A DNA stretch of 64,000 nucleotides from Aliivibrio fischeri (GTDB lineage Bacteria > Pseudomonadota > Gammaproteobacteria > Enterobacterales > Vibrionaceae): NCBI GenBank assembly GCA_038993745.2, contig CP160629.1, positions 2,480,001 to 2,544,000 on the forward strand. The letters are read 5' to 3'. Made by a program: the position numbers and the translations under genes. Of this stretch, positions 22,146 to 33,709 are shown piece by piece. A model generated the notes under the pieces. The model was not told the DNA's origin and searched no databases. It saw only the letters and a list, made by a program, of their open reading frames with translations. Every line of letters begins with the position of its first letter. The first letter of the stretch is position 1.

Positions 22146-23626
22146 GATTGTAGCCCTAATAATGTTTGTGCGGTTTCACGATCAGAGTAATGAACTGTCT
22201 TATCCGCTAACACTTGATAATCTTCATGCCCTTTACCGGCAAGTAAAATGATATCGTTCTCATTTGCTTGAGATAATGCGAACTGACAAGCTTCAAAACG
22301 ATCATGAATAACATGTGCAAATTCGGCGTTTTTTAATCCAGCTAACATATCATCCGTAATCAAGCTTGGTTCTTCTGAGCGAGGGTTATCATCACTTAAA
22401 ATAATCGCATCCGCTTGTTGCTCAGCAATGCTTGCCATTATTGGTCGTTTGCCTGTATCTCTATCGCCACCACAGCCGAAAATACACCACAACTTACCTT
22501 CGCAGTGAACTCGTAATGCTTGTAATGCCTTATCTAAAGCATCAGGCGTATGCGCATAATCGACAACCACTTTAGCTTTATTATCAGCAGTAAACAGTTC
22601 CATTCTACCAATAACCGCATTTAACTGAGATGCAGTTTGAGCTAAGGCATTGATGTCATAATCAAGAGAAAGAAGTGTCGCGAAAGCAACAAGAATATTA
22701 CTTGCATTAAATGCCCCAATTAAAGGCACAGAAAAAGCAACATCACCCCAATCAGAAGAGATTGAAAGCTTTATGCCTTCGGTTGAATAAACAACTGATG
22801 TCGCAAATACTTTCTTACCGGAATGAAAAGAGATGTTTTCTTTATTTAAAGAAACCGCGACAGCATGAGGCATCTCTTTTAGCCATTGGCAACCCACTTG
22901 ATCATCCCCATTGATGATTGAATGTTTTGGATTGTGAGAAGTAAATAGTAACTTTTTAGCTTCCGCATAATTGGCCATATCACCATGATAATCAAGATGA
23001 TCACGACTTAAATTAGTAAATACTGCTGCATCAAAAGATAACGCATTAACACGCCCTTGAACTAAACCATGAGACGACACTTCTAATGCCGTCAGTTTAG
23101 CTCCGATATTTTCAAGCTCCGTCAGTGTTTGTTGGATTTCAATTGGACTGCCAGTTGTGTTCAAAGCTGGCTTAAGATCCGACAGTAAGCCATTACCCGT
23201 TGTTCCCATTACGGCAGCAGGTTGTTCTAATAATGTCGTCCATTGTGCAATGATCTGAGAAATCGTCGTTTTACCATTAGTACCTGTGATACCGACGAGT
23301 TGCATGTTTCTCTTATCCGCTTGATAAAAAGCTCCTGCAATCGCACTTAACTGCGTATAAAGAGAATCAATGTAAACAACAATAGCGTTATCGATAATCT
23401 TTACCGTTCCAGCAATATTCTCTTTATCAGCATCAGCAATAACTGCTACAGCGCCTTGCTCAATTGCCGACGAAATAAATTGACGGCCATCCACTGCATG
23501 GCCTTTAATTGCTACAAATAAACAGCCTGGAGAAACTTGGCGACTGTCCAATGTCATAGATGAAATTGCCACAGATTGATTTAAATCGCACCAAGGCAAC
23601 AGTAATTCAGATAACTGCATCATCAC
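22142..23626 (-). CDS. murE: UDP-MurNAc-L-Ala-D-Glu--meso-DAP ligase MurE
   Basis: Adds meso-diaminopimelate at position 3 of the stem, 494 aa. P-loop [44 protein letters not shown]; and the DDNPRSEEP motif with the DNPR residues that select meso-DAP rather than lysine. The C-terminus contains GKGHEDYQV. Start ATG 23626 is preceded by GGAAAG. The frame is intact, unlike its upstream neighbour ftsI. Confidence 0.96.
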   Translation of the reverse strand: MMMQLSELLLPWCDLNQSVAISSMTLDSRQVSPGCLFVAIKGHAVDGRQFISSAIEQGAVAVIADADKENIAGTVKIIDNAIVVYIDSLYTQLSAIAGAFYQADKRNMQLVGITGTNGKTTISQIIAQWTTLLEQPAAVMGTTGNGLLSDLKPALNTTGSPIEIQQTLTELENIGAKLTALEVSSHGLVQGRVNALSFDAAVFTNLSRDHLDYHGDMANYAEAKKLLFTSHNPKHSIINGDDQVGCQWLKEMPHAVAVSLNKENISFHSGKKVFATSVVYSTEGIKLSISSDWGDVAFSVPLIGAFNASNILVAFATLLSLDYDINALAQTASQLNAVIGRMELFTADNKAKVVVDYAHTPDALDKALQALRVHCEGKLWCIFGCGGDRDTGKRPIMASIAEQQADAIILSDDNPRSEEPSLITDDMLAGLKNAEFAHVIHDRFEACQFALSQANENDIILLAGKGHEDYQVLADKTVHYSDRETAQTLLGLQS

Positions 23627-23630
23627 TTTC

Positions 23631-25369
23631 CTAATTCAATACATCGATATGTTTTACGGTACTTTCATCTGGCGCTACATTTAAAATCTGTAGTGCATCT
23701 TTCATTACTTGACCAAAGATCGGTGCCGCAACTTGACCTGCGTAATACTCATCACCTTGTGGTTGGTTCACGATAGTAACTAACGCAATTCGAGGATTAC
23801 TAACTGGTGCAACACCTGCTGTTACTGTCATGTATTCATCACTATAACCACCACGAACCGCTTTTCGTGAAGTACCGGTTTTAGCCGCTACTCGGTAGCC
23901 AGGTACAGCTGCTCTTGTTGCTGTACCGCCTGGTTGAGTTACGGTTTCCATCATTTCTAATACCGCTTTTGCATGCTGTCGATTAACCACTTGCTTACCC
24001 GGTGTTGGTCCCGTAGTTTTCAAAATTGAAAGTGGTCTATATTCACCATAAGCCCCTAATGTGGCATAAGCGTGCGCTAATTGGATTGGCGTAACCGACA
24101 AACCATATCCAAAGGCTAATGTGGCGATTTCAAAATCAGACCAACGACGACGATCAGGGAAAATACCCGTGGCCTCACCAATTAAGTTTAAGCCTGATGG
24201 GTCAGCAAGACCAACAGCAGCGTATTCCGCTAACAATTCTTGCAAAGGCATTCCTAACGCTAAGTGCGCAACACCGATGTTACTTGATTTCTTCAAGATA
24301 GTAGTTAGATCGGCTTTACCAACTTTCGAGCTATCACGCACACGACTACCACCAATACGCATGATGCCATTACCAGTATCAATAATCGTATCTAAGTTCG
24401 CAGTTCCACCATCTAAAGCAGCTAATACAACAAAAGGTTTTACTGTAGAGCCTGGTTCTAACGTATCGGTAATCACACGATTACGCATTCTAAAGCTTTG
24501 TAACTGCTCACGATTGTTCGGGTTATAAGAAGGGCATTTACCATTGCAAGTACTTCGCCCGTCTTAATATCGATCATCACAACTGAGCCAGACATCGCTC
24601 TAAAGTCAGATACTGCTTGTTTAATTGCACGGTAAGCAATCGCCTGTAAACGCTGATCGATACTTAGAGTTAATGGCTTCCCTTCTTGTTTCTCTTTTAG
24701 AGAAATATTTTCAACCACTCGGCCATAACGGTCTTTACGTACAGTTCTGCGTCCCGGTTCACCAGTTAACCAACCATCATAACTACGTTCTACCCCTTCA
24801 AGGCCATGACTATCAATACCGGTTACACCAATAACATGGGCACTGATTTCACCAGTTGGGTAATAACGACGTGATTCAGCTTTTAAACCAATGCCCGCTA
24901 ATTTTAGTTTTTTAATATAGGCTGCAACCGCTGGAGATATTTGGCGCTGAAGATAAATAAAACGACGTTTTTTGTTTTTTTCAATTTTAGAAATTAACTC
25001 TTTACGCTTAAGTCCTAATACATCCGCAAGCGCATACCAACGTTCAATCTCAACCAAACCACCTTCTTTATAGATCGTCACTGGATCAGCCCAAACTGCA
25101 TCAACAGGCACACTTACAGCAAGCTGTTCATCATTACGATCAGAGATAATGCCTCTGGCAGAAGGGAGAGATTTAACACGGATAGAACGCATATCACCTT
25201 GCTTAACAAGGTTATCTGGTTCAATAACTTGGATATAAGCGGCTCGCGCAATAAGAATAGCTAAAGCAAGAAAGACAAAGAAAACAATAACGCCAAAGCG
25301 CCACTGGATAAAAGTTGGCGGCGCTTTAGTTATACGCTTATTGTTTTTTTTTCTATTTGGTAATTTCAT
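23631..25369 (-). CDS. ftsI: Septal transpeptidase FtsI/PBP3 (reading frame broken by one base)
   Basis: Class B penicillin-binding protein that cross-links septal wall. The N-terminal 278 codons carry the transmembrane anchor (about residues 26-47) and the dimerisation domain, then the frame slips at a three-C run (plus-strand GGG at 24532-24534) within the stretch encoding MVNAPSYNPNN. The rest lies in the next frame with SxxK (STVKP), SSN and KTGTS motifs. One added C restores 579 aa and puts the active serine at residue 308, next to E. coli Ser307. FtsI is normally essential, so this is probably a sequencing deficit. Callers would otherwise report 298 and 285 aa fragments. Confidence 0.92.
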
Positions 25370-25692
25370 CGTAGTTTTATGATTACTTCTTTATCTGGCG
25401 CTGGACGTTCCATATCTAATTCACGAACTGAACGAGATTGAACTCGGCTATGCTCAGCAAGAGCGCTTTCTTCTAAAATTAAATTACGCCATTCACCATC
25501 TAAAATATCTTTTTCAAGCAACAGGTTTTCACGTTGAACCGTCATTTGACGAGTGTTATGAGTTGCTAACACCACGCCTATAGCACTCAAAAAGATACAA
25601 ATTAGTAGAATTGCATGAAGGCGGCCTACACCAAAAATGTCTAGGCCGATAAGTTTTGTAAGACTTGGTTGTGAAGCGGTATCTTTACTCAT
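25366..25692 (-). CDS. ftsL: Cell division protein FtsL
   Basis: Small bitopic protein (108 aa) that joins FtsB and FtsQ and activates FtsWI. A hydrophilic N-terminus is followed by a transmembrane helix at about residues 27-46 and a periplasmic coiled coil with the [20 protein letters not shown] segment. It overlaps the ftsI start by four bases and the rsmH stop by four bases, so the whole start of the cluster is translationally linked. Confidence 0.93.
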   Translation of the reverse strand: MSKDTASQPSLTKLIGLDIFGVGRLHAILLICIFLSAIGVVLATHNTRQMTVQRENLLLEKDILDGEWRNLILEESALAEHSRVQSRSVRELDMERPAPDKEVIIKLR

Positions 25693-26639
25693 AAACGCTC
25701 AGCAATACGTAGAACAGAACTACGTGAACGCACATTCTCATTCACTTCATTCTTAGTTGGTTTGATGGCTTTACCAACAGGCTTCATTTTAGCACTGCCT
25801 AATGCTTTAATTTGTTCTTCCGTTAACGGCAAACCATGAGGTACTTGCGGTCCTTTACTTTCTTTACGAATAAAATGCTTAACCATACGATCTTCTAGTG
25901 AGTGGAAGCTAATCACTGATAAACGACCTTCAGGTGCCAATACATCTAACGCTCCTTTTAGCGCTGTATCAATTTCGTCTAACTCACTGTTGATATAAAT
26001 TCGGAATGCTTGGAATGCACGCGTTGCTGGGTGTTTCTTCTCTTTAAAACTCTTAGGAGCAACCTCAGAAATCAACTTAGCTAACTGGCTAGTGCGAGTT
26101 AAAGGTTCATTTTCTTCATTTTCACGGTAAGCAACGATACCTTTAGCAATACGCCACGCATGTTTATCTTCACCAAACTCACGAATTACCCAAGTAATAT
26201 CTTCAACATCCGCTTCTTGTAACCATTGAGATACAGGAATGCCTGATGTTGGATCCATACGCATATCCAATGGGCCATCTTTCATAAAGCTAAAACCACG
26301 TTCAGCATCGTCTAGTTGTGGAGATGACACACCTAAATCCAGTAACACTCCATCAATTTTACCAACAAGATCAAGCTCTTCTACATATTGTTTAAGACCT
26401 GAAAATGGACCATGAATGATAGTAAATTTAGGATCAGTTATTGTTTTTGCTTCAGCAATAGCTTGAGGATCACGGTCAATACTGTACAAGCGACCATTCT
26501 CACCTAATTGAGATAAGATCTGACGGCTGTGGCCACCACGACCAAACGTACCATCAATGTAGATACCATCAGGTTTGATAGCTAAACCATCAATAGATTC
26601 GTGAAGAAGAACGGATACGTGTTGGAATTGTTCAGACAT
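25689..26639 (-). CDS. rsmH: 16S rRNA m4C1402 methyltransferase RsmH (MraW)
   Basis: SAM-dependent enzyme that N4-methylates C1402 of 16S rRNA, 316 aa. N-terminal [13 protein letters not shown], the SAM loop [14 protein letters not shown] and [19 protein letters not shown] are diagnostic. The conserved [14 protein letters not shown] and [12 protein letters not shown] motifs follow. It is the first gene of the dcw block; mraZ, its usual upstream neighbour, is absent here and rnpB lies there instead. A TTGACA hexamer at 26719-26724 on the minus strand is a possible -35, but I see no good -10 behind it. Confidence 0.95.
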   Translation of the reverse strand: MSEQFQHVSVLLHESIDGLAIKPDGIYIDGTFGRGGHSRQILSQLGENGRLYSIDRDPQAIAEAKTITDPKFTIIHGPFSGLKQYVEELDLVGKIDGVLLDLGVSSPQLDDAERGFSFMKDGPLDMRMDPTSGIPVSQWLQEADVEDITWVIREFGEDKHAWRIAKGIVAYRENEENEPLTRTSQLAKLISEVAPKSFKEKKHPATRAFQAFRIYINSELDEIDTALKGALDVLAPEGRLSVISFHSLEDRMVKHFIRKESKGPQVPHGLPLTEEQIKALGSAKMKPVGKAIKPTKNEVNENVRSRSSVLRIAERL

Positions 26640-26767
26640 AGTGAGTATTTACTACCGTAATTATATGAATAAGCAGTTAAAATTAAGCCAAAGCTTAACC
26701 TAAAAATGCAGAAATGTGTGTCAAATTAGTGATAATTCTAAACCAATGTAGCAGAAAGCACAAAGCC

Positions 26768-26805
26768 CACCATAACACTACCGAAATAGTACTATGGTGG
26801 GCTAA
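26768..26805 (-). terminator. rnpB terminator hairpin
   Basis: Minus strand reads CCCACCATAGTAC then TATTTCGG and GTGTTATGGTGGG: a stem of CCCACCATA pairing with TATGGTGGG, immediately after the RNase P RNA. No long T run follows, so it may act with processing rather than as a classic terminator. Confidence 0.7.
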
Positions 26806-27211
<406 letters not shown>

Positions 27212-27266
27212 ATGGGGTGAATGATATAAGAGTCAGTTATAACTTACCACCCCTTTTCCAATTCTC

Positions 27267-28130
27267 TTAATCTAAATGCTCTAAACCCCATTTATATAGC
27301 GCATTTTTCTTCACAGCATGTATTTCCGCTGCCATTGCCGCTGCTTTTTTAAGCGGAAGTTCTTTTACAAGAATAGAAAGTGTACGTGTCGCTTCAAATG
27401 GAAGTTCATCTTTGGCTTCACTTCTAAAGCCGTGAATAAGTAAAACCATCTCTCCGCGCTTACGATTATCGTCTTCTTTTATCCATTCAATTAATTCACC
27501 TAATGGTGCACCATGAATCGTTTCATAAGTTTTTGTCAGTTCACGAGCTAATACAACTTGTCGCTCAGAACCAAGAACCGTCAACATATCATCTAATGAA
27601 TCCATAATACGGTGTGGAGACTCATAGAAAATACAAGTGCGCTCTGCTTGTGCAATCTCTTCAAACTTATCACGACGACCTTTACTTTTTGGAGGGAGGA
27701 ACCCTTCAAAGCTAAAGCGGTCAGAAGGAAGGCCAGCGGCTGAAAGTGCAGTAATAACAGCACAAGCACCAGGTAATGGCACAACATTTACATTCGCTTG
27801 ACGACAACGATTGACTAAATGATAACCTGGGTCACTGATTAATGGTGTTCCCGCATCTGAGACAAGAGCTATAGATAGGCCCTGCTGCAATTTACTGATC
27901 AATAAGTCTGCTTTATGCTGTTCGTTATGATCATGCAGTGCAAATGTTTGACTCGCTATACCAAAATGAGACAATAACTTACCAGTATGTCGTGTATCTT
28001 CCGCGGCAATAAGGTCAACGGACTTTAAAACCTCGATGGCTCGCTGCGTGATATCCCCTAAATTACCGATTGGTGTAGGAACAATGTACAAAGTTGCAGT
28101 ATTCACCACAGATAAATTGTGTTCTGTCAT
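27267..28130 (-). CDS. rsmI: 16S rRNA 2'-O-methyltransferase RsmI
   Basis: Tetrapyrrole-methylase-fold enzyme that 2'-O-methylates C1402 of 16S rRNA, so it modifies the same base as RsmH encoded 500 bases away. Start ATG 28130 ([20 protein letters not shown]) gives 287 aa, matching E. coli (286); an upstream ATG at 28196 adds an unlikely basic extension. Motifs: [39 protein letters not shown] and FYESPHRI. The start is divergent from lpoA, as in most gammaproteobacteria. Confidence 0.93.
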   Translation of the reverse strand: MTEHNLSVVNTATLYIVPTPIGNLGDITQRAIEVLKSVDLIAAEDTRHTGKLLSHFGIASQTFALHDHNEQHKADLLISKLQQGLSIALVSDAGTPLISDPGYHLVNRCRQANVNVVPLPGACAVITALSAAGLPSDRFSFEGFLPPKSKGRRDKFEEIAQAERTCIFYESPHRIMDSLDDMLTVLGSERQVVLARELTKTYETIHGAPLGELIEWIKEDDNRKRGEMVLLIHGFRSEAKDELPFEATRTLSILVKELPLKKAAAMAAEIHAVKKNALYKWGLEHLD

Positions 28131-28308
28131 TTGTTTACTATCTCTTCTGCGATTAATATAGGGAATAATACCAATCTTAATGATACATTGTTTCATAGAT
28201 TAGGTATTAGACTAAGCAATCACTATAATCAAAAATATATTTTAGCTGTTTGGGTGATGAGCATCCATAGTAACAACAGCCCTTTTAAGTAGGACCAGTA
28301 TATTACCC

Positions 28309-30120
28309 ATGGCAAATATGACCCCGAGAAAGAACAGTGTAACACGCTTGATTGCTCCTGTAGCCTTAGCTCTGACATTGGCTGCTTGTTCAAGCTCTCC
28401 AAAGGCACCTGATCGTCTGGATATTACTCAATCTCCAACTGAAACGAGTAATGCATATATTTTAAAAGCAGACCAGCAACAAGGGGCGCTTGAAGCTGAT
28501 TTCTTAATCATGGCATTAAAAGCGGCAGTGCAAGAACAAAACTTTGATCTTGCTGATAAGTTGCTAACACGCTTAGCAACAATGCAATTATCCCCTGCAC
28601 AAACAGCAGAAATGCAACTTGCACATGCAAAAATGCTTAAATCTCAAAGTCAATACGAAGAAGCATTAAACACACTAAATTTTGAGGCATGGTGGAAGTT
28701 AGAAAACAGCCAATGGATTGAGTATCACAAATTACGCCATGAGTTATATTTATCAAGCGGTGATAATCTAAACTCAGCTCGTGAGTTAATTAAATTAGAA
28801 CCATTCACAGCAGAAGATCAAAAAGCACAGCTTTGGACTCAAGTTTGGACAAGTGTTTCTTCATTAAACAGTACCGCTCTTGAAGAAGTAAAACTTGATG
28901 AAACAGAAACTAATTTACATGGCTGGGTACAACTTGCTACTTACTTAGATACGCTGAAGCACTCTCCAATGCGTTTACAAGAAACCTTAAATGAATGGTT
29001 ACTTGCAAATCCAACACATCCAGCAACGACTTACACACCTCAAGTCATCTTAGATATTCTAGCTCTTGAAATTGTTCGTCCTGAAAATGTAGCACTGCTA
29101 TTACCTTTAAGTGGTCGCTTTGGACCTCAAGCTCTTCGTGTACGTGATGGTTTCATTAATGCCATGATGGAAGATAAAGAGCGAGACGAGTTTACTAAAC
29201 TTAAAATCATTGATACTCAAGCGACATCAATGACAGAAATAATGGCCACATTAGAAAAAGAACAAATTCAATTTGTTGTTGGGCCTTTAGTCCGCAGTAA
29301 AATTGAAGAGTTCCAGTCTTTAAATTCAACTGAGATTGCACAACTAGCTCTTAATATCCCAAGTGAAATTGATACGGATATAAACAGTTGTTATTTCACA
29401 CTATCTCCTGAACAAGAAGCAGAACAAGCGGCTGTACATCTATTTAAACAAGGCTTTAAACACCCACTGTACCTTGCACCACAAGGCACTATGGGAGAGC
29501 GACTAAGCCAAGCGTTCAGTGATAAATGGTTCCAACTAACAGCAAAACGTCCGTCAATCAGCTACTTTGGCTCAAAAGCGCAACTACAACAGAAAGTAAA
29601 CAGTGTTTTTGGTATTGAAAGTAGCCAAGCTCGTATCTACCAAATGAACGCATTAGCGAACATGGAATTAGAGGCTCAACCTCGTAGTCGTCGTGACATT
29701 GATGCGGTTTACATGGTAGCTAAAAGCAGTGAGTTGGTTCTATTAAAACCTTTCATTGAAGTTGCGATTAATCCTGGAATTAAACCACCAAAACTGTATG
29801 CAAGTTCTCGTAGTAACAGTGGCCGTCAAACTCAGCTAGTTGAAATTAAAGGCATTGAGTTTAGTGACATTCCATTATTAACAAATGAAAACCACAGTTT
29901 TAAAGCGCAATACGATGAACTGTGGCCAAAAAGTAGCAACGGTGAAACTCGACTTCATGCTCTAGGTATGGATGCTTATCAGTTGGTTGCTGAACTACCT
30001 CAAATGAAAGCCGTTGATAATTACCGTATGGAAGGTAAAACAGGTGAACTAAGCCTGAACCAAGAGTGCGTAATTCAACGTAAAATGAGCTGGGCTGTTC
30101 ATGGAGAAGAAACAGAATAA
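28309..30120 (+). CDS. lpoA: Outer-membrane lipoprotein LpoA, activator of PBP1a
   Basis: Outer-membrane lipoprotein that reaches through the wall to activate PBP1a. Signal peptide with lipobox LAAC and lipidated Cys27. An N-terminal TPR-like helical region (to about residue 245) is followed by a periplasmic-binding-protein fold beginning at VALLLPLSGRFG. At 603 aa it matches Vibrio and Pasteurellaceae forms, shorter than E. coli LpoA (678). It is first in a plus-strand unit with yraN, diaA and dolP. Confidence 0.93.
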   Translation: MANMTPRKNSVTRLIAPVALALTLAACSSSPKAPDRLDITQSPTETSNAYILKADQQQGALEADFLIMALKAAVQEQNFDLADKLLTRLATMQLSPAQTAEMQLAHAKMLKSQSQYEEALNTLNFEAWWKLENSQWIEYHKLRHELYLSSGDNLNSARELIKLEPFTAEDQKAQLWTQVWTSVSSLNSTALEEVKLDETETNLHGWVQLATYLDTLKHSPMRLQETLNEWLLANPTHPATTYTPQVILDILALEIVRPENVALLLPLSGRFGPQALRVRDGFINAMMEDKERDEFTKLKIIDTQATSMTEIMATLEKEQIQFVVGPLVRSKIEEFQSLNSTEIAQLALNIPSEIDTDINSCYFTLSPEQEAEQAAVHLFKQGFKHPLYLAPQGTMGERLSQAFSDKWFQLTAKRPSISYFGSKAQLQQKVNSVFGIESSQARIYQMNALANMELEAQPRSRRDIDAVYMVAKSSELVLLKPFIEVAINPGIKPPKLYASSRSNSGRQTQLVEIKGIEFSDIPLLTNENHSFKAQYDELWPKSSNGETRLHALGMDAYQLVAELPQMKAVDNYRMEGKTGELSLNQECVIQRKMSWAVHGEETE

Positions 30121-30472
30121 GCGAGCAAAGGGCGAATTTTATGAGTTGATGGCACAACGCTATTTAGAGCAACATCAACTCACATTCATTGCCCGCAATT
30201 TCCAGTCAAAAACCGGAGAACTTGATCTCATCATGCGAGATCAAGATTCTTTTGTGTTTGTTGAAGTAAAATACCGTAACACTTCAAATTTCGGTTCTGC
30301 GCAAGAAATGGTAACATGGCAAAAACAGCGCAAATTACAGCGAACCGCTCTCTTCTGGCTTATGAAGAATAAGCTCTCTGTTGAACATACATCTTTTAGA
30401 TTTGATGTCGTTGCTATCCATGCTCAAGGTAAGGAAATCAACTGGATCAAAAATGCTATTGTTGAAGGGTAA
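30101..30472 (+). CDS. yraN: YraN family putative endonuclease
   Basis: Small protein (123 aa) of UPF0102, with a Holliday-junction-resolvase-like nuclease fold. Conserved features: RAKGEFYELMAQRYLEQ at the N-terminus, GELDLIMRDQDSFVFVEVKYR with the D-x(n)-ExK catalytic pattern, and RFDVVAI near the end. Function is not firmly known. The start overlaps the lpoA stop by 20 bases, so it is likely translated from the same message. diaA follows within four bases. Confidence 0.9.
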   Translation: MEKKQNKRAKGEFYELMAQRYLEQHQLTFIARNFQSKTGELDLIMRDQDSFVFVEVKYRNTSNFGSAQEMVTWQKQRKLQRTALFWLMKNKLSVEHTSFRFDVVAIHAQGKEINWIKNAIVEG

Positions 30473-31066
<594 letters not shown>

Positions 31067-31070
31067 TAAT

Positions 31071-31654
31071 ATGAAATTAGTGAAATTAAGTGCTTTACTG
31101 CTTTCTGCGGTATTACTGCAAGGTTGTGCTGGCTTGTTCATTGCAGGAGCGGCAACAACCGCGTCTGTTGTAACAGATAACCGCACAGTAAAAGAGCAAC
31201 TATCAGACAAAAACTTATCCCTTGAAGCTACTGGGCTTGCCAATAAAGCACCTTACCAATACAACATGCGAGTTAGTGCTGTTGCTTATGACGGTAAAGT
31301 TCTATTAATGGGACAAGCAAAAGATGCTCAAATGAATCAAGATTTTGAGAAAAAGATAAAAGATATGAAAGGAGTGAATACGGTTTATAACCAAATCAGA
31401 GTTCGCCCATTACTCACTTTTACTCAAATCAATAATGACAGCTGGATCACGACAAAAGTGAAATCTTCACTCCTTGCCAAAAGTGAATTAAACGGGATAA
31501 AAATCAGTGTATTTACTGAAGCTCAAGAAGTGTTCTTAGTTGGCTTTGTAACAGAAGAACAAGGCAACATTGCAGCAGACGTCGCTCGTAATATCAAGGC
31601 GTAAAAGGCGTAATTAAAGCATTTGAATACGGCCAAGGTGGCAGTGTCGAGTAA
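31071..31654 (+). CDS. dolP: Outer-membrane BON lipoprotein DolP/YraP (frame broken near the end)
   Basis: Division- and outer-membrane-linked lipoprotein with two BON domains. Start ATG 31071 gives the signal MKLVKLSALLLSAVLLQGC with lipidated Cys19; upstream ATGs overlap diaA. BON1 is about residues 45-115 and BON2 about 120-190. Near 31596 the frame loses one base (ATCAAGGCG where ATCAAAGGCG or ATCAAGGGCG fits) and stops early. With one base added it continues through a valine-rich stretch to GGSVE at 31654, giving 194 aa, close to E. coli (191). Probably a sequencing deficit; the truncated form is 177 aa from this start. Confidence 0.87.
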
Positions 31655-31675
31655 TAGTTAATAAGCAAAGCACAA

Positions 31676-31708
31676 TAAAAAAGCCTACATTTCTGTAGGC
31701 TTTTTAGT
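31676..31708. terminator. Terminator between dolP and sspB
   Basis: Stem AAGCCTACA with TGTAGGCTT around a TTTC loop, A run before and five T after, between converging genes. It can serve both strands. Confidence 0.87.
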
Positions 31709-31727
31709 TTGATTCAATTGTTGCACT

Positions 31728-32192
31728 TTACTTAACGACTCTTAAACTCGGACGACCACTTGGACGCGGAGGTTCAGGCTCATCATCTGATGGCGTATTA
31801 TCTTCAGAAACAGCATTTAAATTTGTTTCTTCTTCAAAAATACCTTCATCATCTGTCATCTCATACGCTTCTTCTGGTTCAAACATGGTTCCTGCACCGT
31901 TTTCACGAGCATAAATAGCTTGAATTGCGTACAAAGGTAAAATGATTGAATGTGGGCGACCACTGAAACGTGCATTAAATGTCACGGCTTCATTACCCAT
32001 CTCCAAGTTACCAACAGAGTGTGGTGCTACGTTTAAAACGATTTGACCATCTTGAACAAACTCTTCTGGAACTCGAACACCATTCATTGTTGCATCAACA
32101 ACAAGATGAGGCGTCAGCTCGTTATCTACGATCCATTCATAGAACGCTCGTAATAAATAAGGGCGACGCGGCATCATTGAACGAATATCCAT
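31728..32192 (-). CDS. sspB: ClpXP adaptor SspB
   Basis: Specificity adaptor that delivers ssrA-tagged and other substrates to ClpXP, 154 aa. The N-terminal substrate-binding domain contains SMMPRRPYLLRAFYEWIVDN and NEAVTFNARFSGRP. A flexible acidic, Pro- and Glu-rich linker follows. The C-terminal ClpX-binding (XB) tail is RPSLRVVK, complete. It lies immediately after sspA with no gap, the usual sspAB order. Confidence 0.94.
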   Translation of the reverse strand: MDIRSMMPRRPYLLRAFYEWIVDNELTPHLVVDATMNGVRVPEEFVQDGQIVLNVAPHSVGNLEMGNEAVTFNARFSGRPHSIILPLYAIQAIYARENGAGTMFEPEEAYEMTDDEGIFEEETNLNAVSEDNTPSDDEPEPPRPSGRPSLRVVK

Positions 32193-32828
32193 TTAGTTAG
32201 TTAAACGTAGTTCACGTTCTGCTTCTGTTAGAGAAGCTAGGAATGAATCACGCTCAAATACTCGGTTCATGTATACTTTTAATTCTTTAGCACCAGGGCC
32301 TGATAATTCAATACCCATAGATGGCAAACGCCATAATAACGGAGCTAAGTAACAATCCACTAAGCTAAACTCATCACTCATGAAGTATGTGTATTCAGCA
32401 AAGATTGGGCCTAACATTAGTAGGTCATTGCGTAGCTTGTTACGTGCAGCTTCAGATTCTTCGAATGAACCTTTAACCACTTTCTCAGCTAGTGAGTACC
32501 AGTTTGTCTCAACACGGTGCATCATTAGACGGCTGTTACCACGAGCTACAGGGTAAACAGGCATCAATGGTGGATGAGGAAAACGCTCATCTAAGTATTC
32601 CATGATGATGTTAGAGTTGTATAGAGCAAGCTCACGATCAACTAGTGTAGGTACAGTTTTGTAAGGGTTTAATTCTACAAGTTCTGCAGGTAAGTTGGAT
32701 GGATCAACCAATTCAACTTCAACACTTACTCCTTTCTCAGCAAGTACGATACGTACTTGATGACTGTACATGTCAGAAGCGTCTGAAAAAAGCGTCATTA
32801 CTGAGCGTTTGTTGGCAGCAACAGCCAT
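32193..32828 (-). CDS. sspA: Stringent starvation protein SspA
   Basis: Glutathione-transferase-fold protein that binds RNA polymerase and helps in stationary phase and acid tolerance, 211 aa from ATG 32828. GGAGGGG precedes the start; an in-frame ATG at 32867 is rejected. N-terminal GST domain runs to about residue 90, with the conserved NPYKTVPTLVDRELALYNS. The C-terminal helical domain includes the FSLVDCYLAPLLWRLP segment. It heads the sspA-sspB unit. Confidence 0.94.
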   Translation of the reverse strand: MAVAANKRSVMTLFSDASDMYSHQVRIVLAEKGVSVEVELVDPSNLPAELVELNPYKTVPTLVDRELALYNSNIIMEYLDERFPHPPLMPVYPVARGNSRLMMHRVETNWYSLAEKVVKGSFEESEAARNKLRNDLLMLGPIFAEYTYFMSDEFSLVDCYLAPLLWRLPSMGIELSGPGAKELKVYMNRVFERDSFLASLTEAERELRLTN

Positions 32829-32920
32829 TGAGCCCCTCCGGTATTTATCTAGGAACAAAAGCACCACATTTAGGGTGCCGTCATCTATTATTACTATAAA
32901 AATAATAGTGACACAAAAAC

Positions 32921-32941
32921 AATGGAGGCTGAGCCTCCATT
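32921..32941 (-). terminator. Terminator after the petABC operon
   Basis: Hairpin AATGGAGGCTGAGCCTCCATT, followed on the minus strand by GTTTTTG, 31 bases past petC and before the sspA promoter region. Confidence 0.8.
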
Positions 32942-32971
32942 GCGTACAATTAACGATCTAGAATATCACGA

Positions 32972-33709
32972 TTAGTGGACATCACGCCAATATTCTTTCT
33001 TAAGTAAATAAGAAACAAAGGCGAATATCACTAAAAAGCCCATAACCCACCAACCTAAACGATGGCGTTCAAGTTTTACAGGATCACCTGAGTATTCTAA
33101 AAAGTTAACTAAATCGCGAACCGCTGTATCGTATTCACCAGAGCTAAGCTCGCCAGTGCCATCAGACTCAACCCCAACAACAACTTTATGCTCAACACCA
33201 TCAACCGTTGTAGTTTCATAAACTGGTGTAGTTACTCCTTGTAGCTCTTGAAGTACATGAGGCATACCAACACTTGGGAACACCATATTATTCACACCAA
33301 ATGGACGAGTAGGATCCGCATAGAAAGTACGTAAATAAGTATATAACCAATCGGTACCTCGCACGCGAGCTACAAGAGTTAAATCTGGAGGCGGAGCACC
33401 AAACCAGTTAGCTGCTTGCTTTTCAGGGATCGCACTCTTCATTAAATCACCGATCTTGGCGTCAGGATTAAACACTAAGTTTTCCATCATCAAATCAGGT
33501 GGAATCCCTAAGTCTTCAGCAACACGGTTATAGCGCTGATATTGTGTTGAGTGACAACCTGCACAATAATTCATGAAGATCTTCGCACCATTTTGTAGAG
33601 ATGCTTGATCGCTAATATCATTATTCGCTTTATCTAATGGTACGTTTGCACCTGCTGCCATCGCCATTGATGGCAACAAAGCAAAAAGCACTAAAATCAA
33701 CTTTTTCAT
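32972..33709 (-). CDS. petC: Cytochrome c1 of the bc1 complex
   Basis: Heme c subunit of ubiquinol:cytochrome c oxidoreductase, 245 aa. Signal peptide MKKLILVLFALLPSMAMAAG; the heme-attachment site CAGCH is near residue 50 and an axial methionine candidate is in the VFPSVGMPHVLQ segment. A single C-terminal transmembrane helix (WWVMGFLVIFAFVSYLL) anchors it. It overlaps petB by four bases. Confidence 0.95.
   Translation of the reverse strand: MKKLILVLFALLPSMAMAAGANVPLDKANNDISDQASLQNGAKIFMNYCAGCHSTQYQRYNRVAEDLGIPPDLMMENLVFNPDAKIGDLMKSAIPEKQAANWFGAPPPDLTLVARVRGTDWLYTYLRTFYADPTRPFGVNNMVFPSVGMPHVLQELQGVTTPVYETTTVDGVEHKVVVGVESDGTGELSSGEYDTAVRDLVNFLEYSGDPVKLERHRLGWWVMGFLVIFAFVSYLLKKEYWRDVH

Noticed and set aside
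24473..24600. Programmed ribosomal frameshift in ftsI
   Set aside because: No slippery heptamer with a downstream structure is seen, no FtsI family is known to use one, and the same kind of one-base deficit occurs in five other genes.
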